A stretch of 64,000 nucleotides of DNA from AR12 sp036265915 (GTDB lineage Bacteria; Methylomirabilota; Methylomirabilia; Rokubacteriales; CSP1-6), in assembly GCA_036265915.1 (NCBI GenBank), contig DATAOC010000134.1, forward strand, positions 33,971-97,970, given 5' to 3'. Shown one piece after another: positions 39,267 to 48,401 of the stretch. Position 1 is the first letter of the stretch. The number at the start of each line of letters is the position of its first letter. The position numbers and the translations under genes were made by a program. The notes under the pieces were generated by a model. That model was given only the letters and a program-made list of their open reading frames with translations. It had not been told where the DNA came from and ran no database searches.

Positions 39267-40319
39267 ATGACCCGGACGATCGTGGGGACCATCGCCGTGC
39301 TGACGATGACGTTGTCCGCCTGGGCGGGGCCGGTGGCGGCCCAGGTGCTCATCAACGGCGCGGGCGCGACGTTTCCCTATCCGATCTATTCGAAGTGGTT
39401 CGATCAGTACACGAAGCTGGATCCCGGCGCTCGCTTCAACTACCAGTCGATTGGCAGCGGCGGCGGCATCAAGCAGATCAGCGCGCGGACGGTCGACTTC
39501 GGCGCCACGGACGGACCCATGACGGAGGAGCAGCTGTCGAAGGCGCCCGGCGCTCTGCTTCACATTCCGACCGTGCTGGGGGCCGTGGTGGCGACCTACA
39601 ATCTCCCCGGCGCGCCCGCGCTCAATTTCGCCGGAGACGTCCTGGCCGACATCTTTCTCGGGAAGATCACGAAGTGGAACGACGCTCGGATCGCCGCGAC
39701 GAACCCCGATGTGACTCTGCCGAACCAGCCGATCATCGTCGTGCATCGCTCGGACGGCAGCGGGACGACGTACATCTGGGTCGACTATCTATCCAAGATC
39801 AGTCCGGAGTGGCAGCAGAAAGTCGGCCGAAACACGTCCGTGAACTGGCCGGTCGGGCTTGGCGGCAAGGGCAACGAAGGCGTCGCCGGCCAGATCAAGC
39901 AGACGCCGGGCGCGCTCGGCTACGTCGAGCTCGCCTACGCGGTGAAGAACAAGCTCCCGGTGGCCGCCATCAAGAACGCCGCGGGGAAGTTCGTCACCCC
40001 GACCATTGCCAGCACGACCGCCGCCGCCGCCGGGGCGGCCAAGGACATGCCGGCGGACTTCCGCGTGTCGCTGACGAACGCCCCCGGCGACGCCGCGTAT
40101 CCCGTCGCCAGCTTCACGTGGCTGCTCGTGTACAAGGATCAGCCGGATCAGGTCAAGGGCCGATCGATCGCGAAGTTCCTCTGGTGGGCGACGCACGAAG
40201 GGCAACGCGACACGGAGGAGCTGCTGTACGCTCCACTGCCGCCGCAGGTGGTGGCGAAGATCGAGGCGACGCTGAAGACCATCACCTTCAACGGCGAGCC
40301 GCTGCTGGCCGCCCGCTGA
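39267..40319 (+). CDS. pstS: Phosphate ABC transporter substrate-binding protein PstS
   Basis: A 350-residue periplasmic protein. The signal peptide MTRTIVGTIAVLTMTLSAWAGPVAAQ is followed by the phosphate-binding fold: INGAGATFPYPIYSKWFDQY, NYQSIGSGGGIKQI, VDFGATDGPM and VVHRSDGSGTTYIWVDYLS. It captures inorganic phosphate for PstCAB. ATG at 39267 follows AAGGGGGAG. It is the first transporter gene of the operon. Confidence 0.96.
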   Translation: MTRTIVGTIAVLTMTLSAWAGPVAAQVLINGAGATFPYPIYSKWFDQYTKLDPGARFNYQSIGSGGGIKQISARTVDFGATDGPMTEEQLSKAPGALLHIPTVLGAVVATYNLPGAPALNFAGDVLADIFLGKITKWNDARIAATNPDVTLPNQPIIVVHRSDGSGTTYIWVDYLSKISPEWQQKVGRNTSVNWPVGLGGKGNEGVAGQIKQTPGALGYVELAYAVKNKLPVAAIKNAAGKFVTPTIASTTAAAAGAAKDMPADFRVSLTNAPGDAAYPVASFTWLLVYKDQPDQVKGRSIAKFLWWATHEGQRDTEELLYAPLPPQVVAKIEATLKTITFNGEPLLAAR

Positions 40320-40323
40320 GCGG

Positions 40324-41298
40324 ATGACGACCGCGACGCTTCCAGTATCCGTGGCCGCGCGACGCCCACGCCACGCGGTTCGGGCCCCGGGCGATCGGTG
40401 GTTCCTGCGCACGCTCCGTGGTGCAGCGCTCGCGCTGGTGGCGCTCGTGCTGAGCATCGTCGTCGAGATGTCGGTGTCCGCATGGCCGGCCATCCGCGCC
40501 TTCGGCACGCGGTTCCTGACGACATCGACGTGGGATCCTGTCGCCGAAACATTCGGAGCGGTGCCGTTCCTCTACGGCACGCTGCTGTCGTCGCTGCTCG
40601 CGCTGATGGTCGCAGTGCCGCTCGGCATCGCGGCGGCCATCTTTCTCGCCGAGCTGGCGCCCGGCTGGCTGCGCGGCCCGATCAACTTCCTGACCGAGAT
40701 GGTGGCAGCCGTTCCGAGCGTCGTCTTCGGATTGTGGGGAATCTTCGTGCTGGCTCCGCTGCTGCGCACGTGGCTGCAGCCCGCCCTCGGCAGCACGCTG
40801 GGCTTCTTGCCACTCTTCCAGGGGCCGCCATACGGCGTCGGCATGCTGGCAGCCGGAATCATCCTGGCCATCATGATCGTGCCGTACATCACCGCCGTGA
40901 GCCGGGAGGTTCTGCTGGCGGTGCCGAACGCGCAGCGCGAGGCGGCGCTGGCGATTGGAGCGACGCACTGGGAGACGACCCGGCTCGCGGTGTTGCGGTA
41001 CGCCCGCTCCGGGCTCGTCGGCGCCGTGCTGCTCGCGCTCGGCCGGGCGCTGGGCGAGACGATGGCCGTGACCATGGTCATCGGCAACCGTCCCGAGGTA
41101 GCGATCTCCCTGTTCGCGCCCGGCTACACGATGGCCAGCGTCATTGCCAATGAGTTCGCCGAGGCCACGTCCGATCTGTACCTCGCCGCCCTCGTCGAGA
41201 TGGGGTTGCTGCTGTTCGTCGTCACCGTGATCGTCAACGGTCTGGCCCGCGTCCTGGTGTGGCGCGTCGGCGGGCCGGTCAAGCAGGTCCGCGAATGA
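40324..41298 (+). CDS. pstC: Phosphate ABC transporter permease PstC
   Basis: A 324-residue inner-membrane permease with six membrane segments. The cytoplasmic EAA-type loop reads REVLLAVPNAQREAALAIGATHWET. LGRALGETMAVTMVIGN is typical of PstC. It pairs with PstA, and its TGA overlaps the pstA start (ATGA). Confidence 0.95.
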   Translation: MTTATLPVSVAARRPRHAVRAPGDRWFLRTLRGAALALVALVLSIVVEMSVSAWPAIRAFGTRFLTTSTWDPVAETFGAVPFLYGTLLSSLLALMVAVPLGIAAAIFLAELAPGWLRGPINFLTEMVAAVPSVVFGLWGIFVLAPLLRTWLQPALGSTLGFLPLFQGPPYGVGMLAAGIILAIMIVPYITAVSREVLLAVPNAQREAALAIGATHWETTRLAVLRYARSGLVGAVLLALGRALGETMAVTMVIGNRPEVAISLFAPGYTMASVIANEFAEATSDLYLAALVEMGLLLFVVTVIVNGLARVLVWRVGGPVKQVRE

Positions 41299-42137
41299 AG
41301 CCGCGCCAGCGCCGTCTCGTCAATCGGCTGATGTCCGCGCTGAGCGCCGTGGCCGCGGTGGCGACGATCCTGCCCCTTCTTCTCATCTTCGGCTTCTTGC
41401 TGTACCAGGGCGCCTCCGCCGTCAACGTGGAGTTCTTTACGCAGCTGCCCAAACCGGTGGGTGAAGTCGGTGGCGGGATGGGCAATGCGATCGTCGGGAG
41501 CCTCATTCTCGTCGGCATGGCGGCCGTTCTCGGCGTTCCCCTCGGTGTTCTGACCGGTGTGTACCTGGCGCAATCGCGCGACACGCGGCTGCCGTGGATC
41601 ACCCGCTTCCTCGCCGATGTGCTGAATGGCGTGCCGTCCATCGTCATCGGCCTGTTCGCCTATGCGCTGCTGGTGTTGCCGATGCGTCGATTCTCGGCGG
41701 TGGCCGGGGCGGCCGCCCTCGCCATCATCATGCTGCCCATCGTCGCGCGAACCAGCGAGGAAATGGTCCGGCTCGTCCCCGCCTCCCTTCATGAAGCGGC
41801 GCTCGCGCTCGGCCTGCCCGAGTGGAAAGTCATCCTGAGAGTCGTGCTGCCGACGGCGCGCCCAGGGATCATCACGGGCGTCATGGTGGCGCTGGCGCGC
41901 GTGGCTGGCGAAACGGCACCCCTCCTCTTCACCGCATTCGGCAACCGCTTCTGGCACCACGGCGTCGATCAGCCCATCGCGGCACTCCCGCTCCAGATCT
42001 TCGCCTACGCGATCGCCCCCTACGATGACTGGCACCGGCAGGCGTGGGCCGGCGCCCTCGTGCTCATCGTCCTGGTATTCGTCGTGAGTCTGACGGCACG
42101 GCTGGCCACCGGTCGGCGTGCCGGCGCGATGAGGTGA
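41295..42137 (+). CDS. pstA: Phosphate ABC transporter permease PstA
   Basis: A 280-residue partner permease. It has GGGMGNAIVGSLILVG, LNGVPSIVIGLFAYAL, the loop MVRLVPASLHEAALALGLPEWK and LARVAGETAPLLFTAFGN. ATG at 41295 overlaps the pstC stop; the longer frame is not needed. Confidence 0.95.
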   Translation: MKPRQRRLVNRLMSALSAVAAVATILPLLLIFGFLLYQGASAVNVEFFTQLPKPVGEVGGGMGNAIVGSLILVGMAAVLGVPLGVLTGVYLAQSRDTRLPWITRFLADVLNGVPSIVIGLFAYALLVLPMRRFSAVAGAAALAIIMLPIVARTSEEMVRLVPASLHEAALALGLPEWKVILRVVLPTARPGIITGVMVALARVAGETAPLLFTAFGNRFWHHGVDQPIAALPLQIFAYAIAPYDDWHRQAWAGALVLIVLVFVVSLTARLATGRRAGAMR

Positions 42138-42140
42138 GGA

Positions 42141-42899
42141 ATGGCTGACGGGATTCTCGTCAAGGAGCTGCGCGCGTGGTTCGGTCACACACAGGTCCTG
42201 CGCGGGATCGACGTCACCATGGCGCCGCGCGAGGTGACGGCCATCATCGGGCCCTCCGGGTGTGGCAAGTCGACCTTCGTGCGATGCATCAACCGGATGC
42301 ACGAGGTCGTCCCGGGGGCCGGCGTCGAAGGATGCATCCTCGTGGAAGGCCACGACGTGTACGGCGAGCACGTCGATCCCGTGCAGGTCCGGCGGCGCAT
42401 CGGCATGGTGTTCCAGCGACCGAACCCGTTCCCCACGATGACGATCTTCGACAACGTCGCCGCGGGCCTGCGCCTCGCCGGCGTGCGGGACCGCGCGCGG
42501 CTCTCCGAGGCCGTCGAGCGAGCGCTCGAGCAGGCGGCCCTGTTCGACGAGGTGAAGGATTTTCTCGACCGGCCGGGATCGGGGCTCTCCGGCGGCCAGC
42601 AGCAGCGCCTGTGCATCGCGCGGGCCCTGGCCGTCCAGCCGGAGGTGCTGTTGATGGACGAGCCATGCTCGGCCCTCGACCCCATCGCGACGGCGAGGAT
42701 CGAGGAGCTGATTCTCGAGCTGAAGCGTGACTTGACGGTCGTGATCGTGACCCACAACATGCAGCAGGCCGCGCGCGTCTCCGAATCGACCGGCTTCTTC
42801 CTGCTCGGCGAGCTGGTCGAGTTCGGGCAGACCAAGACCGTGTTCACGAACCCGCGAGACAAGCGGACGGAGGACTACATCACCGGGCGGTTCGGGTAA
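42141..42899 (+). CDS. pstB: Phosphate ABC transporter ATP-binding protein PstB
   Basis: A 252-residue ATPase with Walker A GPSGCGKST, signature LSGGQQQR, Walker B VLLMDEPCSALDP and the switch VTHNMQQAARVS, which is characteristic of PstB. It powers PstCA and, with PhoU, takes part in phosphate signalling to PhoR. Confidence 0.97.
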   Translation: MADGILVKELRAWFGHTQVLRGIDVTMAPREVTAIIGPSGCGKSTFVRCINRMHEVVPGAGVEGCILVEGHDVYGEHVDPVQVRRRIGMVFQRPNPFPTMTIFDNVAAGLRLAGVRDRARLSEAVERALEQAALFDEVKDFLDRPGSGLSGGQQQRLCIARALAVQPEVLLMDEPCSALDPIATARIEELILELKRDLTVVIVTHNMQQAARVSESTGFFLLGELVEFGQTKTVFTNPRDKRTEDYITGRFG

Positions 42900-42903
42900 C
42901 GCC

Positions 42904-43560
42904 ATGCAGCGCCATTTCCACGAAGAGCTCGACGGGCTGAAGCAAACCCTCCTCGCGATGGGAGCGCTCGTCGAGGACCAGATCCGCGGTGCGCTGGCCG
43001 CGCTGCTCGAGCGCGACGGCGCTCGGGCCGCGTACGTCATCGAGACGGACGGCCAGGTCAACGCCTACGACGTCGAGATCGACGAGAAGTGTGTCGAGCT
43101 GCTGGCGCTTCACCAGCCGGCGGCCGGGGACCTGCGCTTTCTCACCACCGCCATGAAGATCGTGACCGACCTCGAGCGCATCGGCGATCAGGCCGTCAAC
43201 ATCGCCCAGCGAGCCATCGAGCTGAACGACGAGCCGCAGCTCAAGCCGTACATCGATCTGCCGCGGATGGCGGAGCGCGCGCAGCGGATGGTGCGCGAGA
43301 GCCTCGACGCCTTCGTGGCGCGTGATACCGCGCTGGCCCGGCGCGTGTGCGCCGAGGACTCCGAGGTCGACGCGCTGAAGGAGCAGATCTTCCGAGAGCT
43401 GCTGACCTTCATGATGGCGGATCCGAAGACCATCCCGCGCGCGATCCGGCTCATCCTGATCTCCCGCTTCCTCGAGCGCGTCGCCGACCACGCGACCAAC
43501 ATCGCCGAGATGGTGATCTACCTCGTCGAGAGCAAGATGGTCCGGCACACCCTGGCCTAG
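42904..43560 (+). CDS. phoU: Phosphate-signalling protein PhoU
   Basis: A 218-residue two-repeat helical protein with the metal-binding patterns DLERIGDQAVNIAQRA and ERVADHATNIAEMVIYL. HFHEELDGLKQTLLAMGALVEDQI is the usual N-terminus. It links PstSCAB to PhoR and represses the Pho response when phosphate is plentiful. It is the last gene of the operon, five bases after pstB. Confidence 0.96.
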   Translation: MQRHFHEELDGLKQTLLAMGALVEDQIRGALAALLERDGARAAYVIETDGQVNAYDVEIDEKCVELLALHQPAAGDLRFLTTAMKIVTDLERIGDQAVNIAQRAIELNDEPQLKPYIDLPRMAERAQRMVRESLDAFVARDTALARRVCAEDSEVDALKEQIFRELLTFMMADPKTIPRAIRLILISRFLERVADHATNIAEMVIYLVESKMVRHTLA

Positions 43561-43575
43561 CCGGCCGCCGTTGCC

Positions 43576-43605
43576 TTGACACGTCGAATCGTCGGGGACT
43601 AGACT
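43576..43605 (+). promoter_or_regulatory. Promoter for the acyl-CoA ligase gene
   Basis: TTGACA (43576-43581), an 18-base spacer and TAGACT (43600-43605) stand between phoU and the ligase gene. An RNA start near 43612 is expected, separating the amide region from the pst operon. Confidence 0.65.
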
Positions 43606-43628
43606 CGGCCCCGCATTCGACCCGCGCG

Positions 43629-45308
43629 ATGTCTCGCCGTTTGACGCGGAGTACGCCGCCGCCGTCAGCAGCCGATGCGAAGGAGGACCCCGTGGCCGGC
43701 GAGTACGAGAAGCTGCGAGCGAGCATCACGGCCGCGCTCACCGTCCCCGAGCGCTTCAACTTCGTCGCCGATACGTTCGAGCGCTGGTCTTCCGACCGTC
43801 TGTGCATCCTGTGGATCGACGACGCGGGCGCGGAGCAGCGCGTCTCGTGGCAGCAGCTCGCGCACAGCGTGAACCGTGTCGCGAACGTGCTCCGTGCGCA
43901 GGGGGTCAAGAAGGGCGATCGCGTGTTCATCCAGGTCGGCCGGGTCCCCGAGTGGTGGGAGACGATGCTCGCCTGCCTGAAGATCGGGGCCATCTCGATG
44001 CCGGGCACGATCATGCTCACGCCAAAGGACATCGCGTACCGGATGCGGCTGTCCGAGCCGGTGGCCGTCGTCACCGAGGCGACGTTCGCGTCGAGATTCG
44101 AGGAGGTGCACGACACGGCAACGTCCGTGAAGGCCTACCTGTGCATCGGCGGCAAGCCCGACGGCTGGCTCGACTTCCGGGCGAAGCGCGACCATGCGTC
44201 CCCTCACGCGCAGGCCGAGGCGACGCGTGCGACGGACCCGGCGATCCTGTTCTTCACTTCGGGCACCACTGGCTTCGCGAAGATGGTGATCCACACGCAG
44301 GCGAGCTACGGCATCGGCCATACCGTCACCGCCAGGTACTGGATCAATCTCACGCCCGCGGGTCTGCACTGGAACATCTCCGACACCGGATGGGCGAAGG
44401 CGGCCTGGAGCAGCTTCTTCAGCCCGTTCATCTCGGGGACGGCGCAGCTCGTCCACAACCCCACCGGGACGTTCAACGCCAGGCGCGTCCTGGACATCCT
44501 CGCGAAGTATCCGGTCACCAGCGTCTGCGCGCCGCCGACCGTCTTCCGCTCCGTCGTGCTCGAGGATCTCGGGGCTTGGAAGTTCCCCGCGCTCGAGAGC
44601 TGCATCGCCGCGGGCGAGCCGCTCAACCCGGAAGTCATAGCGACCTGGCGCAACGCCACTGGCCTCGAGATCCGCGACGGCTACGGACAGACGGAGACGT
44701 GCTGCATCGTGGCGAACCACCCGGGTCTGGCGGTGAAGCCCGGCTCGATGGGCAAGCCGTCGCCGGGGTACGACATCGCCATCATCGGCGACGACGCGCA
44801 GCCGGTCGCCGCCGGCAAGGAAGGCGACATCGGCATCCGCATCACACCGACGCGCCCCGTCGGGCTCTTCCACGAGTACTGGAAGAACCCGGAAGCGAAT
44901 CGTCAGTGTGTGCGCGGCGACTACTACATCACGGGCGACCGCGGGACGATGGACGCTGACGGGTACATCTGGTTCGTCGGGCGTGCCGACGACGTCATCC
45001 TCAGCGGCGGCTACCGGATCGGGCCGTTCGAGGTCGAGAGCGCGCTTCTCGAGCACGAGGCCGTCGCGGAATCCGCCGTCGTCTCCAGCCCGGACCCGAT
45101 CCGCGGCGAGATCGTGAAGGCGTTCGTCGTCCTGAAGCCCGGGCACACCGGCTCGGAGGCGCTCGCGACCCAGCTGCAGGATCACGTGAAGACCGTGACC
45201 GCGCCCTACAAATACCCGAGGAAGATCGAGTTCGTCACGTCGCTGCCGAAGACGGTGAGCGGCAAGATCCGCCGGATCGAGCTACGCAACAGCGAGTGGG
45301 GACGGTAG
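43629..45308 (+). CDS. AMP-dependent acyl-CoA synthetase (medium-chain/ACSM-like)
   Basis: A 559-residue ligase that adenylates a carboxylic acid and transfers it to CoA. The P-loop-like motif is ILFFTSGTTGFAKMVIH. Others are GYGQTETCCI, YYITGDRGTMDADGYIWFVGRADDVI and the C-terminal PKTVSGKIRRIELR with the catalytic Lys. The sequence near HWNISDTGWAKAAWSSFF is typical of medium-chain or acetoacetyl-CoA-like members. It may activate the acid released by the downstream amidase. Confidence 0.9.
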   Translation: MSRRLTRSTPPPSAADAKEDPVAGEYEKLRASITAALTVPERFNFVADTFERWSSDRLCILWIDDAGAEQRVSWQQLAHSVNRVANVLRAQGVKKGDRVFIQVGRVPEWWETMLACLKIGAISMPGTIMLTPKDIAYRMRLSEPVAVVTEATFASRFEEVHDTATSVKAYLCIGGKPDGWLDFRAKRDHASPHAQAEATRATDPAILFFTSGTTGFAKMVIHTQASYGIGHTVTARYWINLTPAGLHWNISDTGWAKAAWSSFFSPFISGTAQLVHNPTGTFNARRVLDILAKYPVTSVCAPPTVFRSVVLEDLGAWKFPALESCIAAGEPLNPEVIATWRNATGLEIRDGYGQTETCCIVANHPGLAVKPGSMGKPSPGYDIAIIGDDAQPVAAGKEGDIGIRITPTRPVGLFHEYWKNPEANRQCVRGDYYITGDRGTMDADGYIWFVGRADDVILSGGYRIGPFEVESALLEHEAVAESAVVSSPDPIRGEIVKAFVVLKPGHTGSEALATQLQDHVKTVTAPYKYPRKIEFVTSLPKTVSGKIRRIELRNSEWGR

Positions 45309-45326
45309 AAGCCGCGGGAGGACCGT

Positions 45327-45527
45327 GTGAATCCACAGGAATCGATCACCGCAGACTCCATCGAGCGGCTGTGTGCCCTCGCGCGGCTCCCCTTGCCCGC
45401 GGAGCGACGGCGAGCGCTGGCGCCGATGTTCGCGCAGCTGGTCGCCGCCGCCAACGAGCTCAGTCGCGCGATGAGCGACGGCCGCTACCGCCACATCGTG
45501 CCCATCCTGCGATTCCCGGAACGCTGA
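45327..45527 (+). CDS. GatC/AtzG-like small amidase partner
   Basis: A 66-residue protein starting at GTG after GGAGG. The core SIERLCALARLPLPAERRRALAPMFAQLVAAANEL matches the helix-turn-helix pattern of GatC-like subunits that wrap around amidases (as AtzG does with AtzE). The amidase gene follows 10 bases later. It is too short to be a usual GatC of about 95 residues. A stabilising role for the amidase is inferred. Confidence 0.65.
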   Translation: MNPQESITADSIERLCALARLPLPAERRRALAPMFAQLVAAANELSRAMSDGRYRHIVPILRFPER

Positions 45528-45537
45528 GGACGCGGTG

Positions 45538-46953
45538 ATGACCGCCGGCGACCTGTCGGGTTTGACGATCAAGGACGCGGCGCAGCGGATCGAACGCCGG
45601 GCGTTGTCGCCGGTGGAGCTGACCGACGCCGTGCTCGAGCGCATCGGACGCATGAACAAGTCGCTGAACGCCTTCATCACCGTGTGCGTCCCCCAGGCGC
45701 GCGAGGTCGCCCAGGCGGCGGAGAAGATGATCGGCGCCGGTTACCATCTCGGTCCCCTGCACGGCATCCCGATCGCGATCAAGGACAACATCTACACGCG
45801 CGGAATCCGGACGACGGCCGGGTCGAAGATCCTCTCGGATTTCACCCCCGAGGACGATGCCACGGTCACGGCGCGGCTCAAGCGGGCCGGCGCCGTGATC
45901 ATCGGCAAGACGAACCTGCACGAGTTCGCCTGGGGCGGCACTACCGACAATCCTCACTACGGCACCTGCCGCAATCCGTGGAACCCCGAGCGCTTCCCGG
46001 CCGGGTCGAGCGGCGGCTCTGGCGTGGCCGTGGCGGCGCGCCTGTGCCTCGGCGCGCTTGGCACCGACACCGGCGGCTCGATCCGGCTGCCCTCGTCGGT
46101 GAACGGGATCGTCGGCATCCGGCCGACCATCGGTCGCGTGAGCAATCACAACGTGGTGCCGCTGGCGTGGACGATGGACACCGTGTCGCCGATGACGCGA
46201 ACGGTGGAGGATTGCGTGCTGATGTTCGAGATCATCGCCGGCTACGACGCGCTGGACGACCACTCGGCGCAGGTGCCGGTGGCCGACTACCGCGCGCAGC
46301 TGACGCGCGGCGCCCGTGGGCTGCGCATCGGCCTGATCCGCGACTACTCGCTGTCGCACGTCCAGCCGGCCGTCGGCGACACCATCCGCGCCGCCCTGAA
46401 AACGCTTGAATCACTCGGCGTCGAGATCCACGAGGTGAGCATGCCGTCGATTCACGGCAACATCTCGGCCCAGCTCACGATCGAGTCGTGCGAGCCGAGC
46501 ACCTACCATCAGGAATGGCTGCGCACCCGCCCGGCCGACTACGGCGAGGACGTCCGGACGCTGCTCGAGCTCGGCGAGATGTACCTGGCGACCCACTATC
46601 TTCAGGCGCAACGCTACCGCAGCGTGCTCCGCAAGGAGTTCCTCGAGGGCTTCAAGGGCGTCGACGTCTTCGTCACGCCGACCCTGCCCTTCACCGCCAC
46701 GCCGTGCGGCGCGACGACGGTGGCCATCGAGGGTCACCGCGAGGAAGACATGCTGTCGGCGATCATGCAGTTCACCGGCGTCCCGAGCCTGGCGGGTCTG
46801 CCCGCGCTCTCCCTGCCCGTCGGATTCGATGGCGACGGGCTGCCGGTCGGCATGCAGGTGATCGGGCGGCCGTTCGACGAGGCGACGCTGTTCCGGCTCG
46901 GCCACGCCTACCAGCAGGCAACCGACTGGCACACGCGGGCGCCGCAGCTCTAG
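45538..46953 (+). CDS. Amidase-signature family amidase
   Basis: A 471-residue hydrolase with the Ser-cisSer-Lys triad: Lys in HGIPIAIKDNIYT, the cis-Ser in PAGSSGGSGVAVAA, and the nucleophile Ser in LGTDTGGSIRLPSSVNGIVGIRPT. Members include AtzE, GatA and several amide hydrolases. There is no GatB gene nearby, so it is not the tRNA amidotransferase. A small amide substrate imported by the adjacent transporter is likely. ATG at 45538 or GTG at 45535 could be used. Confidence 0.88.
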   Translation: MTAGDLSGLTIKDAAQRIERRALSPVELTDAVLERIGRMNKSLNAFITVCVPQAREVAQAAEKMIGAGYHLGPLHGIPIAIKDNIYTRGIRTTAGSKILSDFTPEDDATVTARLKRAGAVIIGKTNLHEFAWGGTTDNPHYGTCRNPWNPERFPAGSSGGSGVAVAARLCLGALGTDTGGSIRLPSSVNGIVGIRPTIGRVSNHNVVPLAWTMDTVSPMTRTVEDCVLMFEIIAGYDALDDHSAQVPVADYRAQLTRGARGLRIGLIRDYSLSHVQPAVGDTIRAALKTLESLGVEIHEVSMPSIHGNISAQLTIESCEPSTYHQEWLRTRPADYGEDVRTLLELGEMYLATHYLQAQRYRSVLRKEFLEGFKGVDVFVTPTLPFTATPCGATTVAIEGHREEDMLSAIMQFTGVPSLAGLPALSLPVGFDGDGLPVGMQVIGRPFDEATLFRLGHAYQQATDWHTRAPQL

Positions 46954-46960
46954 GAATCGC

Positions 46961-47659
46961 TCAGACGGCCAGATAGTCGCGCACGATGTCCTCGTCCATC
47001 ACGCGCTCGGGGGCGATCTCCCGGGCGATCCGGCCCTTCTCCATGACGTAGATGCGCCGCGCCAGCGCGGCCGCGAACTCGATGTTCTGCTCGACCAGCA
47101 CGACGGCGAGTCCCCGCGCGCGGCTGATGGAGGCGATGCGCGCCTCGATCTCCTGCACGATGCTGGGCTGGATGCCCTCGGACGGCTCGTCGAGCAACAG
47201 GACCTTGGGACCGCCCGCCAGCGCGCGACCGAGCGCGAGCATCTGCTGCTCACCGCCGGAAAGCGTGTCGCCGCGCTGGCCGTAACGCTCGCGCAGACGA
47301 GGAAACTCGGTGAGCACCTCCTCGACGAGTGCGCGTCCGCCGGCGGGGCTCAGGTCCGCTCCGATGAGGAGATTCTCCTCCACGGTCAGTCCGGCGAAGA
47401 TCATGCGCCCCTGCGGCACGTAGCCGAGGCCGCGACGGGCCCTCTCATATGCGGGCAGCCCGGTCACGTCGTGGCCGTCGAGCTCGATGCGGCCCGATCG
47501 CACGCGCAGCAGGCCGATGATCGTCTTCAGCAGCGTGGTCTTGCCCACACCGTTGCGCCCGATGATGGACACGATTTCGCCCGCGGCCACGGTGAGACTC
47601 GGCCCCGTCAGCACCGGCGTCCCGCCGTAGGCGACGTGCACGTCAGCGACGGACAGCAT
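46961..47659 (-). CDS. livF: Branched-chain amino acid/amide ABC transporter ATP-binding protein LivF
   Basis: A 232-residue ATPase with Walker A GRNGVGKTT, signature LSGGEQQM, Walker B VLLLDEPSEGIQPSI and VLVEQNIEFAAALARRIYVMEKG, which is typical of LivF. ATG at 47659 overlaps the end of livG by 17 bases. It works with LivG, LivM and LivH at the inner membrane. Confidence 0.93.
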   Translation of the reverse strand: MLSVADVHVAYGGTPVLTGPSLTVAAGEIVSIIGRNGVGKTTLLKTIIGLLRVRSGRIELDGHDVTGLPAYERARRGLGYVPQGRMIFAGLTVEENLLIGADLSPAGGRALVEEVLTEFPRLRERYGQRGDTLSGGEQQMLALGRALAGGPKVLLLDEPSEGIQPSIVQEIEARIASISRARGLAVVLVEQNIEFAAALARRIYVMEKGRIAREIAPERVMDEDIVRDYLAV

Positions 47660-48401
47660 AGCGCGCACCCTTTCCCAGGTAGATATCGCGCACGCCGTCA
47701 TGGCGCTCGATGTCCTCCATCGAGCCCTCGGCGAAGACCTCGCCCTGGTGCATCACGGTCACGCGCCGGGCGATCATGCGGATGAAGTTCATGTCGTGCT
47801 CCACGACGATGACGGTGGCCGTCTCGTTCAGCTTTCGCAGCAGGCGCACGGTGCTCTTCACTTCCTCCACCGTCATGCCCGCCGTTGGCTCGTCGAGCAG
47901 GATGAGCACCGGCTCGCCGACGCTGGCCATGCCGATCTCGAGCCATTGCTTCTCGCCGTGCGACAGCCAGGTGGCGAGGTGACTGGCGCGCTCGGTGAGC
48001 CCGACGACCTCGAGCATCTCGATGGCTCGCCGGCGCCCCTCACGATTGCCGAACTTGAACTCGGCGGCCAGGTGCAGGTTGTCGAGCACGGTCAGCTCCT
48101 CCAGCACGCTGGCCACCTGGAACTTGATGCTCATGCCGAGTCGCGCGACCCGGAACGCGTCCCACCCGGTGACATCACGGCCGCGGAAGCGGACGGTGCC
48201 GGAGGTCGGCCGCATGGCGCCGCTGAGCGTCTTGAAGAAGGTCGACTTGCCGGCGCCGTTGGGGCCGATGAGACAGCGGAGCTCACCGGCGTTGACGGTC
48301 AAGTTCAGGTGCACGGCCCGCAGCCCGCCGAAGTACTTCGTCAGGCCGGTGACCTCGAGAATCGGCTCCGGCGTGCCGGCCGGCTCGTTCAGAACAGGCA
48401 C
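47643..48401 (-). CDS. livG: Branched-chain amino acid/amide ABC transporter ATP-binding protein LivG
   Basis: A 252-residue ATPase. Walker A is GPNGAGKST, followed by the LivG-type stretch RVARLGMSIKFQVASVLEELTVLDNL, LSHGEKQWLEIGMA as the variant signature, and ILLDEPTAGMTVEEV. The IKFQ and WLEIGMA sequences resemble urea or amide (UrtD-like) transporters. GTG at 48401 overlaps the livM end. Confidence 0.92.
   Translation of the reverse strand: MPVLNEPAGTPEPILEVTGLTKYFGGLRAVHLNLTVNAGELRCLIGPNGAGKSTFFKTLSGAMRPTSGTVRFRGRDVTGWDAFRVARLGMSIKFQVASVLEELTVLDNLHLAAEFKFGNREGRRRAIEMLEVVGLTERASHLATWLSHGEKQWLEIGMASVGEPVLILLDEPTAGMTVEEVKSTVRLLRKLNETATVIVVEHDMNFIRMIARRVTVMHQGEVFAEGSMEDIERHDGVRDIYLGKGARYAVRR

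Noticed and set aside
41124..43061. Minus-strand open frame of about 645 codons
   Set aside because: It is antisense to pstA, pstB and the start of phoU, which are certain genes.
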